DNA of 64,000 bases from Kroppenstedtia eburnea (GCF_013282215.1 NZ_CP048103.1:2666001-2730000); one strand, 5' to 3'; shown: positions 26,608 through 36,212, numbered from the stretch's first letter. A program made the numbers and translations. The notes: generated by a model not told the origin, from the sequence alone.

Positions 26608-28251
26608 ATGCGTCATCCATCCATTCAACAGAAAAACAAAAACAAACCCTATCAAAAGCGTGTCACCTTCAATTTAAAAATGAAGCTGATTGCGGCCATC
26701 AGTATTTTGATAATTGGTATATTCATCATTTTTTCCCTGTTTTTGCATCATTTTGTTTCCGGTATGATCGAAGATCAGGTGGGAAAAAGGGCGCTTGGTC
26801 TCGCCAAAACAGTTGCAGACATGCCGGAGGTTCAAAATGCTTTTGAGCTGGATGACCCCGCAGTGGTCATACAGCAACTGGTGGAGCCCATCCGCAAAGA
26901 GACCGGCGCTGAGTTTATCGTGGTCGGAAATAGAGAAGGGATACGATATTCCCATCCTTATACAGACCGAATCGGCAAGAAGATGGTGGGGGGAGACAAT
27001 GAGCCGGCACTCAAAGAAGGAAAATCATATGTGACAAAAAATGTGGGATCCCTGGGACTGTCGATCCGTGGCAAAACCCCTGTGCTGGATCAAAACGGGC
27101 ATCCCATCGGTGTTGTTTCCGTCGGATTTTTAAATGAACATGTAAGAGAGATTGTGACAAATCAAAGCAAGTTGATCTGGGTGACCATGGTCTTGATTAT
27201 CTGCCTCGGCATTTTTGGTGCAGTGCTGATCGCTCATTTTCTCAAAAAGCGGCTTTCCAATATGGAACCGGAGGAAATTTCTTATTTGCTGCGGCAAAAA
27301 GAAGTCATTTTACAATCGACACAGGAAGGGTTCATCTCTGTTGACGCCGCCGGGAACATCACAATGATCAATCATGCGGCACAAGACATGCTTAACAGCC
27401 TTCAGGACAAACAGCAATCCGTAATTGGTATGCCCATCAAGGAAGTACTCCCCCACACCAACCTGTTTGCACCAATAAAAACCATGACCAACCGGGAAAT
27501 GATCGTCGGCGACAACATTGTTATTGTCAGCCAGGTACCGATCATGGACGGTGATGAGATGATCGGGGGAGTTGCCACCCTGCGCAAAAAACAGGAAATG
27601 GAAGCCATTACGAATGAACTGAAGCAAGTCAGACAGTATGCCAATGCCCAACGCGCCCAGACACATGAGTTCTCCAATAAATTATCCATTGTATTGGGTC
27701 TTTTACAATTAAGGCAATATGAAGAAGCCATCTCTTTTATCAAGCAGGAGCAAGACATCCGGCACGCATGGACACAGTTCCTGTTGAATAACGTCCGTGA
27801 TCCCTTTGTATCCGGCCTGCTGCAGGCGAAAATGAATGAAGCGAAGGAGCTGGATATGAACATGACGGTCCTGCCGGAAAGTCAATTGCAAACCGTATGG
27901 ACCGGCAAAAAACAACGGGCACTTCTGACAGGGATTGGAAATCTGTTGGATAATGCGATGGAAGCTGTAAAACAACTGCCCCCTGAAGCTGAAAAAAAGC
28001 TGGAAATCTATTTTACGGACATGGGAGATGATGTATTGGTGGAAGTGGGGGACAACGGTCCGGGAATAGAAGAAGAGAACCTGCCATTTATTTTCCGGCA
28101 AGGGTTTTCCACAAAACGGGGGGAACATCGCGGTACAGGCCTGGCATTGGTACAGTATCTCCTACATGCAGTTGGCGGCGAGATCACGGTGGAGAAGAGT
28201 GATCTGGGCGGAGCCTGTTTTATCATGACCATTCCGAAAGAAGGAGAATAG
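26608..28251 (+). CDS. citS: CitA/DcuS-family sensor histidine kinase (CitS-like)
   Basis: A 547-residue kinase for an extracellular carboxylate. Two membrane segments (about residues 26-50 and 192-215) flank a Cache/PDC sensor containing VVGNREGIRYSHPYTDRIGKKM, the family ligand loop. A PAS domain (about 235-335) precedes the phosphoacceptor motif RAQTHEFSNKLSIVLGLLQL, then ATPase boxes LTGIGNLLDNAMEA and VEVGDNGPGI. AAGGGGA spaced about seven bases before the ATG at 26608 favours it over the ATG at 26602. With the next two genes it reproduces the citS-citT-citM logic of Bacillus, so citrate is the likely signal. Confidence 0.9.
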   Translation: MRHPSIQQKNKNKPYQKRVTFNLKMKLIAAISILIIGIFIIFSLFLHHFVSGMIEDQVGKRALGLAKTVADMPEVQNAFELDDPAVVIQQLVEPIRKETGAEFIVVGNREGIRYSHPYTDRIGKKMVGGDNEPALKEGKSYVTKNVGSLGLSIRGKTPVLDQNGHPIGVVSVGFLNEHVREIVTNQSKLIWVTMVLIICLGIFGAVLIAHFLKKRLSNMEPEEISYLLRQKEVILQSTQEGFISVDAAGNITMINHAAQDMLNSLQDKQQSVIGMPIKEVLPHTNLFAPIKTMTNREMIVGDNIVIVSQVPIMDGDEMIGGVATLRKKQEMEAITNELKQVRQYANAQRAQTHEFSNKLSIVLGLLQLRQYEEAISFIKQEQDIRHAWTQFLLNNVRDPFVSGLLQAKMNEAKELDMNMTVLPESQLQTVWTGKKQRALLTGIGNLLDNAMEAVKQLPPEAEKKLEIYFTDMGDDVLVEVGDNGPGIEEENLPFIFRQGFSTKRGEHRGTGLALVQYLLHAVGGEITVEKSDLGGACFIMTIPKEGE

Positions 28252-28253
28252 AG

Positions 28254-28988
28254 ATGGCATTTCCTGTTACAGTGATGATTATTGAGGATGATTTTCGCAT
28301 ATCAGCCATCCATCGCCAAATTGCGGAAGATGTGGATGGATATACAGTGATCAAGGAAGCCCGCACTGCAAAAGAAGCGAAGGCGTTTTTGCAGTGCGGC
28401 GGTCCATTGCCTGATCTGGTTTTGTTGGATATTTATATCCCGGATGTGGTGGGCCTGGATTTATTCCGGTATATACGTGGGCAGTACCCTACCATCAGCC
28501 TGATTGCAGTGACGGCGGCTACTGAATCCGAAACGGTGCAAAACGCTATTGTCGGCGGGGTGTTTGATTATATCATCAAACCTGTCGATGCGAGCCGACT
28601 GAAGCGATCGCTTTTATCCTTCCAGGAAAAGCGGGCTTTCCTTGCAGGAAGAAAAACAGTTCACCAGAAAGAGATTGATTATCTCATCGGTACGCAATTC
28701 AAAGAGGATCACCCGGCTGCCGCGAAAAAAACAGACTTGCCCAAAGGAATTGACCCGATTACATTGCATGAAGTTATGTTATTGGTGCGCCAAGAAAAAC
28801 AAGGAATCACAGCGGTGGAATTAAGCAAACAAACCGGGATGGGTCATACCACTGCACGCAGATACTTGGAATATTTGGTCTCCACCCGGATGCTTCGGCC
28901 CAGCTTGAAGTACGGAACCGTCGGCAGGCCGGAACGACAATATTTGATCCGTGGCACTTATGAACAAAATGATAGGAATGGAGATTAA
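28254..28988 (+). CDS. citT: CitB/DcuR-family response regulator (CitT-like)
   Basis: A 244-residue regulator. The receiver shows VMIIEDDFRI, phospho-acceptor LVLLDIYIPDVVGLDL and YIIKPVD. The C-terminus has the DcuR-type helix-turn-helix GITAVELSKQTGMGHTTARRYLEYL. It begins three bases after the kinase stop. In the family it activates the transporter gene for the sensed di- or tricarboxylate; the gene for a CitMHS transporter follows. Confidence 0.92.
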   Translation: MAFPVTVMIIEDDFRISAIHRQIAEDVDGYTVIKEARTAKEAKAFLQCGGPLPDLVLLDIYIPDVVGLDLFRYIRGQYPTISLIAVTAATESETVQNAIVGGVFDYIIKPVDASRLKRSLLSFQEKRAFLAGRKTVHQKEIDYLIGTQFKEDHPAAAKKTDLPKGIDPITLHEVMLLVRQEKQGITAVELSKQTGMGHTTARRYLEYLVSTRMLRPSLKYGTVGRPERQYLIRGTYEQNDRNGD

Positions 28989-29118
28989 ATTCATTATGGT
29001 GAGAATGTTTCTCATCTTCCCCTCCATATGATATATTCCCTTATATTCCGAAAGAACGAACTGATTAGATCACTTCCGTTTGGAAGCGCATTCATCATCG
29101 TATAGGGGAGGAAGAAAG

Positions 29119-30441
29119 ATGTTAAGTATCATCGGATTTATTACGATTCTGGTTGTCGTTGGCTTGTTGTTGAGCGGTCGGCTCACACCGATGATTCCAC
29201 TGGTCCTGATCCCGATCGTCGGGGCCCTTGCGGCAGGATTCGGATTTGAGCAGATCGGCGACTTTTTCAATGAAGGCGTTGGAAACGTGATCAGTGTCGT
29301 GGTCATGTTTATCTTTGCAATTTTGTATTTCGGATTGATGCAAGATGCCGGATTATTTGATCCCTTGATTAACAAGATGGTGGTCTGGTCGAAGGGTAAT
29401 GTCATTACGGTCAGTGTTGCCAGTGTTTTAATTGCCGCAGTTGCACACTTGGACGGATCCGGTGCTTCCACATTCCTGATTACAATCCCCCCCTTGCTCC
29501 CCCTGTATCAGCGTTTGCGAATGAATCCATATCTGTTGTTGTTGCTCGTCGGCGGAAGCGCCAGTGTGATGAATATGTTGCCCTGGGCCGGTCCTCTTGG
29601 CAGAACGGCGTCGGTTTTGAAAACGGATGTAACCCAATTATGGCACCCCCTCATCCCGATCCAGATCATCGGCCTGGTGTTGATGCTCATCCTGGCTATT
29701 TTCCTTGGATTCAGGGAAAAGAAGCGCATTGAACAAAAATACGGTGTGATCGATGCCCAAGCGGTTGTAGCAGAAGTGCTTGAAAAAACGAAGGACGAGA
29801 CCAGCGAAAAAAACCAGCTGGCTCGCCCCAAGATGCTGTGGTTCAACGTGATTCTCACGATTGCAGTCATTGGTGTGCTGGTTTGGGGCATCATTCCCGC
29901 CGGTTTCGCCTTTATGATTGGTTTTTGTATTGCTCTGCCGCTGAACTATCCCCAAATCAAAGATCAGACCGCCAGAATCAGAGCCCATGCCCCTAATGCA
30001 CTTACGATGGCTTCGATCATTTTGGCCGCGGGTTCTTTTTTGGGTATCTTGTCCGGTTCTGGCATGCTGAATGCCATCGCTGAAAGTACGGTCCAAATCA
30101 TGCCTGGTTTTGTGGGTCCTTATTTGCATTTAGTGCTTGGTGTACTGGGTCTGCCTTTTGATCTGCTCCTGAGTACGGATGCTTATTATTTCGCACTGCT
30201 TCCTGTCGCAGACCAGATCGGCAGCGGCTTTGGCATCGATTCTTTATCCATGGCCTACTCCATGATTGTCGGAAACATTGTCGGCACGTTCATCAGTCCG
30301 TTCTCACCTGCACTCTGGATGGCACTCGGCCTGGCGAACCTGGAGATGGGCAAGCATATTCGCTACAACATATTCTGGCTGTGGGGCATCAGTCTGATCC
30401 TGATCGTGATTTCTGTCCTGATCGGCGTGATCCATATTTAA
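29119..30441 (+). CDS. citM: CitMHS-family citrate-metal transporter
   Basis: A 440-residue membrane protein with about twelve segments. AAVAHLDGSGASTFLITIPPLLPLY and NMLPWAGPLGRTASVL are the two signature re-entrant regions of CitM/CitH/CitN transporters, which take up citrate complexed with Mg2+ or Ca2+ and protons. A charged cytoplasmic loop lies near residues 200-245. The frame is open to 29080, but GGGGAGGAAGAAAG precedes the ATG at 29119. Repeated GAATGTTTCTCATC-like sequence lies upstream, but no binding site is assigned. Confidence 0.92.
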   Translation: MLSIIGFITILVVVGLLLSGRLTPMIPLVLIPIVGALAAGFGFEQIGDFFNEGVGNVISVVVMFIFAILYFGLMQDAGLFDPLINKMVVWSKGNVITVSVASVLIAAVAHLDGSGASTFLITIPPLLPLYQRLRMNPYLLLLLVGGSASVMNMLPWAGPLGRTASVLKTDVTQLWHPLIPIQIIGLVLMLILAIFLGFREKKRIEQKYGVIDAQAVVAEVLEKTKDETSEKNQLARPKMLWFNVILTIAVIGVLVWGIIPAGFAFMIGFCIALPLNYPQIKDQTARIRAHAPNALTMASIILAAGSFLGILSGSGMLNAIAESTVQIMPGFVGPYLHLVLGVLGLPFDLLLSTDAYYFALLPVADQIGSGFGIDSLSMAYSMIVGNIVGTFISPFSPALWMALGLANLEMGKHIRYNIFWLWGISLILIVISVLIGVIHI

Positions 30442-30475
30442 CCTTTCCCTTGGCAAACTGAGGCTTTTGCCTAAG

Positions 30476-30777
30476 TGTGTTGATTCGCCATATTTTGGGT
30501 GGGGAGATCGTGTTCTGCCACGCTCCGGTTGCCATCCAGCAAGGAAGTAATGACTGGCCGCTCCAAATCTTCCGATCGGGCAGGGGCAAAGCCTTACGGA
30601 AGCAACACAGGGAAGAATGTTGCCCTAAACGCCCTCTCTCCAGATTCTCCGCTGGGTAGGATGGCAACCATTATCCCAGGGCTTCAGCCCATCTGGATTG
30701 TAGTGCCTGTGGTACAAAGGTCGCTTTGGCAGCACACGACTCCTTCCACCGCCCATTTTCTAGTTAATCGACAGCCC
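30476..30777 (-). repeat. Structured repeat element, copy B
   Basis: This copy of about 302 bp matches 5482-5736 in reverse orientation. Read on the minus strand, it starts GGGCTGTCGATTAACTAG and ends AATATGGCGAATCAACAC. Terminal halves pair imperfectly (GGGCGGTGG/CCCCACCC; CGTGTGCTGCC/GGCAGAACACG). Next inside is a perfect ten-pair stem GTTGCCATCC/GGATGGCAAC. An extra segment of about 49 bp, absent from copy A, includes the hairpin GGGCTGAAGCCC. No protein frame is convincing. Nested long stems are unusual for a simple MITE and are more like a structured RNA from a mobile element. Confidence 0.82.
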
Positions 30778-30816
30778 GCGCTTTTGCCAAGCCCATAACC
30801 CTTGCCTTCTTTGTTC

Positions 30817-30856
30817 AAAAGGCACCCTTTTCCACCGCGAAAGGGTGCCTTTTTTT
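30817..30856 (+). terminator. Intrinsic terminator
   Basis: AAAGGCACCCTTT and AAAGGGTGCCTTT form a strong stem followed by a T run. It ends transcription arriving from citM across repeat copy B. Confidence 0.9.
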
Positions 30857-30989
30857 GGATATTTACGAGAATCCCACTTCAAGGAGGACGGTTTTACGGT
30901 ACAATGAGGTGGAGGATTGGTACCCACCGGGAAACATCCGCAGGGCCGACCTCGTTATTGGATGGTGAGGAAAAAGGGGGTTTTTCCAC

Positions 30990-31889
30990 TTGAATATGAA
31001 AAAATGGAGCTTGTTTGCACTGATCAGCATCTTCCTGTTTGCCGCCGCTTTGCCTCAGACTGTATCCGCCGACGCGGTGGCCGGCGACTCCGTGGTTACG
31101 CTGGGAGCGGACCTGACCCAGGAGCAACGCCAGTCCATCCTGCAGGAGATGGAGGCCGACTCCGGTGTGGAAACCATCGATGTCAGCATCGATGACATCC
31201 GCACATACCTCCAAGGCGGAACCGGAGGGACCGGAAGCAGCGGCGGCGGGGACAACAAAGCCTACTCTTCCGCCAAAATCACCCTGGCGGAAAAAGGAAC
31301 CGGAATTCGGGTGAAAGCGAACAACGTCACTCGCGTCAGTGAGCAGATGTACGCCAACGCCCTGCTCACCGCCGGTGTGACCGACGCCGAAGTGTATGTC
31401 ACCTCCCCGAAGCCCGTCACCGGAACCGCTGCTCTCACCGGGATCATGATGGCCTTTGAAAAGGTGTCCAACACGGAAATCAGCCAGGAACAACGGCAAG
31501 TGGCCAACGAAGAAATGGTTCGTACCTCCGAGCTGGGCCAAAAGATCGGAGACAAGGATAAAGCCGCCCAATTCATGACTGAGGTCAAAGAGAAAATCGC
31601 CGAGAAAAAGCCGGAAAGTAAGGAAGAAGTCCGTGACATCGTCGTCAATGTCGCCGGTGACCTGAACATCAACCTGAACAACCAGGATATCACCAATATC
31701 ACCAACGTCATGTACAACTTCTCCCAGCTGGATATTGACTGGAAGTCTTTCGGAGATCAGCTCGACAAACTGAAAGGTCAGCTGGAGAATTTGGTCAACT
31801 CCGAGGAAGCCCAAGGCTGGTTCGATGAATTCATGGCCTGGCTGGGCGATTTGTTCAGCAGCATCGCAGATGCTTTCTCCGGCAAATAA
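30990..31889 (+). CDS. DUF1002-family secreted protein (YpuA-like)
   Basis: A 299-residue exported protein. The signal peptide is KKWSLFALISIFLFAAALPQTVSADA with likely cleavage after SADA. The mature part contains a glycine-rich linker (GGTGGTGSSGGG, about residues 75-88) and DUF1002 features such as SSAKITLAEKGTGIRVK, then helical segments with NVAGDLNINLNNQDI. Function is unknown; YpuA of Bacillus is a possible homologue. TTG at 30990 is the better-spaced start behind AAGGGGG; ATG at 30996 is the alternative. It is monocistronic with its own terminator. Confidence 0.87.
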   Translation: MNMKKWSLFALISIFLFAAALPQTVSADAVAGDSVVTLGADLTQEQRQSILQEMEADSGVETIDVSIDDIRTYLQGGTGGTGSSGGGDNKAYSSAKITLAEKGTGIRVKANNVTRVSEQMYANALLTAGVTDAEVYVTSPKPVTGTAALTGIMMAFEKVSNTEISQEQRQVANEEMVRTSELGQKIGDKDKAAQFMTEVKEKIAEKKPESKEEVRDIVVNVAGDLNINLNNQDITNITNVMYNFSQLDIDWKSFGDQLDKLKGQLENLVNSEEAQGWFDEFMAWLGDLFSSIADAFSGK

Positions 31890-31895
31890 ATGACA

Positions 31896-31930
31896 GGATC
31901 CCGCAGAGCCCTTGCTTTGCGGGATTTTTT
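31896..31930 (+). terminator. Intrinsic terminator between convergent genes
   Basis: ATCCCGCA pairs with TGCGGGAT and is followed by TTTTTT. It serves the DUF1002 gene and may also stop the germination operon from the other strand. Confidence 0.85.
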
Positions 31931-31952
31931 GGTCGAATCACCTTCTCTCCTG

Positions 31953-32162
31953 TCACTGGAGCAGCTTGGAGAGCCAAGTGACCAGCGTCAGGATGGCGCC
32001 CAGAGACAGATGGGTCCAACCGGTGATGCGGGCGGCATTTTGTTCCCGCTCCATCCCCGCCATCTCATACATCTTGGCGTCAAACCGGAGGATCAAGAGC
32101 CCGGTGATCAGCAACAGACCGATCACATATTGGATATAACCGATACTGGAGAATCCCCTCAC
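31953..32162 (-). CDS. Small two-helix membrane protein of the germination operon
   Basis: A 69-residue protein with two membrane segments (about residues 8-25 and 48-66) joined by a polar loop (RFDAKMYEMAGMEREQN). Small membrane proteins of this size, such as CLC_0170-like and GerD-unrelated D subunits, are encoded with gerA-type operons and can modulate receptor activity. It starts 17 bp after the gerC stop, with GGAGG-like AGGGAGGTTAAAAACGC upstream. The role is inferred from position. Confidence 0.78.
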   Translation of the reverse strand: MRGFSSIGYIQYVIGLLLITGLLILRFDAKMYEMAGMEREQNAARITGWTHLSLGAILTLVTWLSKLLQ

Positions 32163-32178
32163 GCGTTTTTAACCTCCC

Positions 32179-33417
32179 TCACTTGGCCTCGGCACCTATC
32201 CGCCGGAGCTTCGCCCGAACCTGAATGTCCACAGGCAGCTCCCTGTACCACCTCTCCCATCCAGTGCCGGGTTGGATATTCCGTCGCCAAAATCCGGGAT
32301 GCTCACTTCTCACATATTCGCCGAAGGCGAAGATATCCGAGCCCTTCCGCTGGGTTTCGCGAATCAGTTCCTCGATCCTGACCCGAAGATCCCGGGCGAT
32401 GATCCTTTCCAACTTCCTCACGGTCTCCCGGTCGGTAACATCCACCCGGGAATCCCTGGTCTTTTCCTCCAGATTCCCCTCCACCCGGACTTTGACCCTG
32501 ACACGGGGTTTCCCGTTTCTGATGAAGGTCCGGATCTCACTTTCCCGGCTTGTCGCTTGGTAAACGACCCAACCGCGATTCCGGGGCAGTTGAAAGAACA
32601 CTGAATAACCGGCGGCACTCACTCCAGTCACTTCCATCACCTGGCTGATCTGGAGCGGATTTGTCTTTCCCACCATCCGATTCCCCCGGAAATAAGCCAG
32701 CCCCGCGATGAAAACATTTTCCCGACTCCGGGATTCCACCAGCGGCAAAAACCCCTCCTGCCCCGGAGTGGACACCGCCCGCCAGAAAAGCCCCAGATTG
32801 GAACGGGGGAGCTTCCCGTTGATCACACTGTGATTCACCATATCATACAAGTAAAGGGCCGGCACCCGCTCCAGTTGGGGAGCGATCTCCATCAAGTGGG
32901 CAGCCTTTTTCTTGGAAACGATCATCCAAGCGGTCCGTCTCACTTCCGTTTCTCTGCGAAGAGCCTCGTTGATATCTTGCAATCCTCTTCTGGCCACAGC
33001 CTCAGAGATCACAATCACCCGCAGATGACCGAAAAACAGCCGATCCGCCACCTGCTGCTGCATATTGGAGAAGGCGTCTTCCAGTGAATGGGCCACAGTG
33101 GAGAGTACCCAGACCGGTTTGGCCTCTCCCCCTCCCCCGCCTCCATCTCCGGAAGGACCCAGGGGAAGCCTGCCGGGCACCGCGATCTGCATGGTCACCC
33201 GGATCTTTTCACCCCGGGGGTCATGACCACTCTCATGGGTGACCTCTTCTTCCTTGAACTGCTCTTCCTCTTGCACCTGATCGATCGCCATCGCCAACAC
33301 CACCGCCCGGTCCTCCACCTCGATCCGGTCCCAGCACCCTGTCAAGAGAGACGAACACAAGATGCAGAGCAGTACCAACCCGGCGACATTATGTGGAAGA
33401 TGCTGTTTTTTCAGCAT
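32179..33417 (-). CDS. Ger(x)C-family spore germination lipoprotein
   Basis: A 412-residue lipoprotein subunit of a nutrient germinant receptor. LLCILCSSLLTGCWDRIEVEDRAVVLAM is the standard GerC start, with lipidated cysteine in LTGC followed by WD. The body has the three-domain GerAC pattern, with LFFGHLRVIVISEAVARRG and a conserved C-terminal domain after GRVRVEGNLEE-like sequence. It sits on the outer face of the spore inner membrane. The ATG at 33417 follows AAGGAGGGAAGAG and is favoured over 33447. The start overlaps gerB by 29 bp. A glycine-rich insert (DGGGGGGE) near residue 90 is unusual. Confidence 0.92.
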   Translation of the reverse strand: MLKKQHLPHNVAGLVLLCILCSSLLTGCWDRIEVEDRAVVLAMAIDQVQEEEQFKEEEVTHESGHDPRGEKIRVTMQIAVPGRLPLGPSGDGGGGGGEAKPVWVLSTVAHSLEDAFSNMQQQVADRLFFGHLRVIVISEAVARRGLQDINEALRRETEVRRTAWMIVSKKKAAHLMEIAPQLERVPALYLYDMVNHSVINGKLPRSNLGLFWRAVSTPGQEGFLPLVESRSRENVFIAGLAYFRGNRMVGKTNPLQISQVMEVTGVSAAGYSVFFQLPRNRGWVVYQATSRESEIRTFIRNGKPRVRVKVRVEGNLEEKTRDSRVDVTDRETVRKLERIIARDLRVRIEELIRETQRKGSDIFAFGEYVRSEHPGFWRRNIQPGTGWERWYRELPVDIQVRAKLRRIGAEAK

Positions 33418-34507
33418 CTCTCTTCCCTCCTTTGCTCCGAATCCCATGGAACAGCAACAGAAGGAGGGGATATCCGAAAGAGAGGATCAATCCACTGTTT
33501 CCCACCCACCGAACGAAGTCACCCACCTGCAACACATTCTGGGCAAACATGGCCAAACCATAGATCACCGGCAGAACAAACAGGGAAAGCGGTCGATGAT
33601 CCCGCAGCCGAAACAGATGGGCCAATCCGTGCACCGTGAGATAGTATCCGGAAAAAAGGGTGGTAAACACCGCAATCACCCAGGCCACCAAAAACAAAGC
33701 ATCCAGCCGTTCCAGAAAATCTCCCGGAAAGACGACGGCTTTGCTGAACTCCATCGTCGGCCACAGGATCAGCCGGGCTTCCGCTTCCCCGAAAAAAGCC
33801 AACACCACAGTGACCACCATGAGATATATCCCGCCGGTGACCCCCACAGACCACAATACCGCTTTCTTCGCCTGCCGGGGCTTTCGCATCGCCGGCATCA
33901 CCGCAGTCAGGATCAACCCCGCCTGAAACAGTCCCGCCACCCCCAGCATCCCTCCGAGGATCCCCGGGAGATCCCCGCTCCAAAAAGGTTGGACATAGTA
34001 AACCTCACTATCCTTTAAAGCGGTCACCAGGATCACCGGCAACGGAACCAGGATCAGGGGCAAATAAAAAAGTTGGATGTAGGCAAAGCTGTTCAGATCG
34101 TTGCGGGTGGGCAATGCGGCCAACACCAACATCACCAACACGGTCACTTCCACGGGAGTTCGCCTCAGGATATAGGTGATCACCACCTCCCCGAACTCCC
34201 GGGCCGCCAAGGCGGTCAAAACAGCAAACAGCAACAGGAGGCACAGATGGAAAAAACGGGCCGGCCAGCGACCGATGAGACTTTCACCGTAACGAAACAC
34301 CGACTGCCGGGGATAACGCATCCCCAACACCACCCATGTCAACAGTCCGGCCAGAGCCAACAGTGAACCCAGGATCACGGTCAGCGGGGCCGAGGTTCCC
34401 GCCGACCGGATCACATACTGGGGCAGGTGAAAAATCTCCACCCCGACCATGGCATTGATCAGAATCGCCGTCAACTGGGGTACCGTGATTTCCCTGCTAA
34501 ACTCCAT
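33389..34507 (-). CDS. GerB-family germinant receptor permease subunit
   Basis: A 372-residue member of the APC-superfamily germination permeases, with ten membrane segments. The first contains TAILINAMVGVEIFHLP, equivalent to the unwound helix that binds germinant in GerB proteins. MRYPRQSVFRYGESLIGRWPAR is the family loop. It should bind a small nutrient and signal with the GerA channel subunit. It overlaps gerA by 11 bp and gerC by 29 bp. The C-terminus is basic and short. Confidence 0.92.
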   Translation of the reverse strand: MEFSREITVPQLTAILINAMVGVEIFHLPQYVIRSAGTSAPLTVILGSLLALAGLLTWVVLGMRYPRQSVFRYGESLIGRWPARFFHLCLLLLFAVLTALAAREFGEVVITYILRRTPVEVTVLVMLVLAALPTRNDLNSFAYIQLFYLPLILVPLPVILVTALKDSEVYYVQPFWSGDLPGILGGMLGVAGLFQAGLILTAVMPAMRKPRQAKKAVLWSVGVTGGIYLMVVTVVLAFFGEAEARLILWPTMEFSKAVVFPGDFLERLDALFLVAWVIAVFTTLFSGYYLTVHGLAHLFRLRDHRPLSLFVLPVIYGLAMFAQNVLQVGDFVRWVGNSGLILSFGYPLLLLLFHGIRSKGGKRDAEKTASST

Positions 34508-36122
34508 CCCGGGGTTCCCGCCTCTCGTTGCCCGCTTTCATGGGATCCAGTGTATTGCTCGGTTCTTTTTTCAGCTTCCGGATCGTGCCCAGACGCTGAC
34601 GTTGTAAAGGATGTAAAAAAGCGGGACGTCTGCGCAACATCCAGAAGGGAGCACGGATCAGAGTGTCCAGCCAGCCCCGTCTGTTTTCGGGGGAGAACGG
34701 AGTCAGATAGGGGACTCCGAAGGAGCGAAGGGACAGCATGTGGTTGGCGATCATCACAGCACCCACCATCACTCCGTACAATCCGAAAATCCCGGCCAGG
34801 ACCAGAATGGGAAAACGGAGCATGCGAAAGGAGATGGAGACGTTATACGCAGGGGCCGCGAAGGAGCCGATCGTGGTCAGCGCGACGATCACCACGGTGA
34901 TGGGACTGGCAAAACCTGCATCCACCGCCGCCTGGCCCACCACCAGAATCCCGATGATGGAAAAGGCGCTTCCCACCTGCTGTGGCAGACGAACACTCGC
35001 TTCTCTCAGGATCTCCATCGAGATCTCCACAAACAACACCTCCGCGATCGCCGGAAAGGGAACCCCCGCCCGGCCGCCGGCCACGGCCACAGCAAAATCA
35101 GTGGGAATCAGCTCCGGGTGAAAAGAGACCAGAGAAACATAGATCGCCGGGAAAAACAGAGATGAGAGAATGGCCAACACCCGGATCAGACGGATTAAAC
35201 TCCCGATCAGGAACCGCTCCGTATAGTCATCCAGGGTCTGATAAAACTGGGCGAACACCACCGGGACCATCAGGACAAAGGGGGAACCCTCCATCAGGAT
35301 GATCACCCGTCCCTCCAACAGCCCGGAGACCACGACATCAGGCCGCTCGGTATTGGCCACCTGGGGGAAAGGGGATAAATGGTGATCCTGGATAAACTGC
35401 TCCAGGTATCCCGACTCCAACACTCCGTCGATCTCAATCGCCTGCAACCGGTCCTCCACTTCCCGGACCAAGGCCGGTTGCGCCACATCCCGCATGTAGC
35501 AGTAAGCCACTTTGGACCGGGTCTTGGTGCCGACGGTAAATGTTTTCACCGTAAGGTCAGGGTTGGGCAAGCGGTAGCGCAACAGAGACAGATTGGCATC
35601 CAATTGCTCGATAAACCCTTCCCGGGAACCCCGCACCGCCCGTTCCGATTGCGGTTCACTGATCGACCGTTTTTCCACATCCCGGGTTTCCAGCAGGATC
35701 CCCTGGGGAAAGCCGTCCACCAATACCACGGTGCTCCCCCTCAAAATCTCCTCCAGCACATCCGGCAATTGATCGGTGACTTGATATTTACCATAGTGAA
35801 GAATCTCCCTCAGCACACCCTCCTGTGTGAGCGGAACTTCTTCATTCTCAGCGGGGATCCGCATCAAGGGCTTCAATATATCCTGATGGATCCTTTCCTT
35901 TTGGACCAGTGTGGAAAAATAGATCAATGCCGCCTCCCGCTGTCCAAACAAGGAAAAGCGACGGATGACCAGATCATCGTTCTCCCCCAGCAGATCACTC
36001 ACCTGTCGGAGAACCCGTTCCAGCCCGGAGTCGAGGGGAGACTCCTGAGGAACCGCAGTTTTCCCGTTTCGGTGAGAAGACTTGCTGCCGTAACCTTTGA
36101 ACAACCGCTTCCACCAAGACAT
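34497..36122 (-). CDS. GerA-family germinant receptor subunit
   Basis: A 541-residue receptor subunit. The N-terminal soluble domain (about 1-270) contains GSTVVLVDGFPQGILLETR and YCYMRDVAQPALV; five membrane segments follow from about residue 275, with FPAIYVSLVSFHPELIPTDF, the signature loop, and PFPAIAEVLFVEISMEILREASVRLP. GerA subunits assemble as pentameric ion channels in the spore inner membrane. ATG at 36122 (MSWWKRLF) follows GGGGTGGGGTG; the ATG at 36149 is less likely. This is the first gene of the operon. The germinant cannot be told. Confidence 0.93.
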   Translation of the reverse strand: MSWWKRLFKGYGSKSSHRNGKTAVPQESPLDSGLERVLRQVSDLLGENDDLVIRRFSLFGQREAALIYFSTLVQKERIHQDILKPLMRIPAENEEVPLTQEGVLREILHYGKYQVTDQLPDVLEEILRGSTVVLVDGFPQGILLETRDVEKRSISEPQSERAVRGSREGFIEQLDANLSLLRYRLPNPDLTVKTFTVGTKTRSKVAYCYMRDVAQPALVREVEDRLQAIEIDGVLESGYLEQFIQDHHLSPFPQVANTERPDVVVSGLLEGRVIILMEGSPFVLMVPVVFAQFYQTLDDYTERFLIGSLIRLIRVLAILSSLFFPAIYVSLVSFHPELIPTDFAVAVAGGRAGVPFPAIAEVLFVEISMEILREASVRLPQQVGSAFSIIGILVVGQAAVDAGFASPITVVIVALTTIGSFAAPAYNVSISFRMLRFPILVLAGIFGLYGVMVGAVMIANHMLSLRSFGVPYLTPFSPENRRGWLDTLIRAPFWMLRRRPAFLHPLQRQRLGTIRKLKKEPSNTLDPMKAGNERREPRDGV

Positions 36123-36212
36123 CACCCCACCCCCTGTCCCCGTTATCATTTCAAGGAGAAAGGGGGAATATACGAACAGGGTCAGAGACTTGCAACAGAC
36201 TCAAAAATAAAT

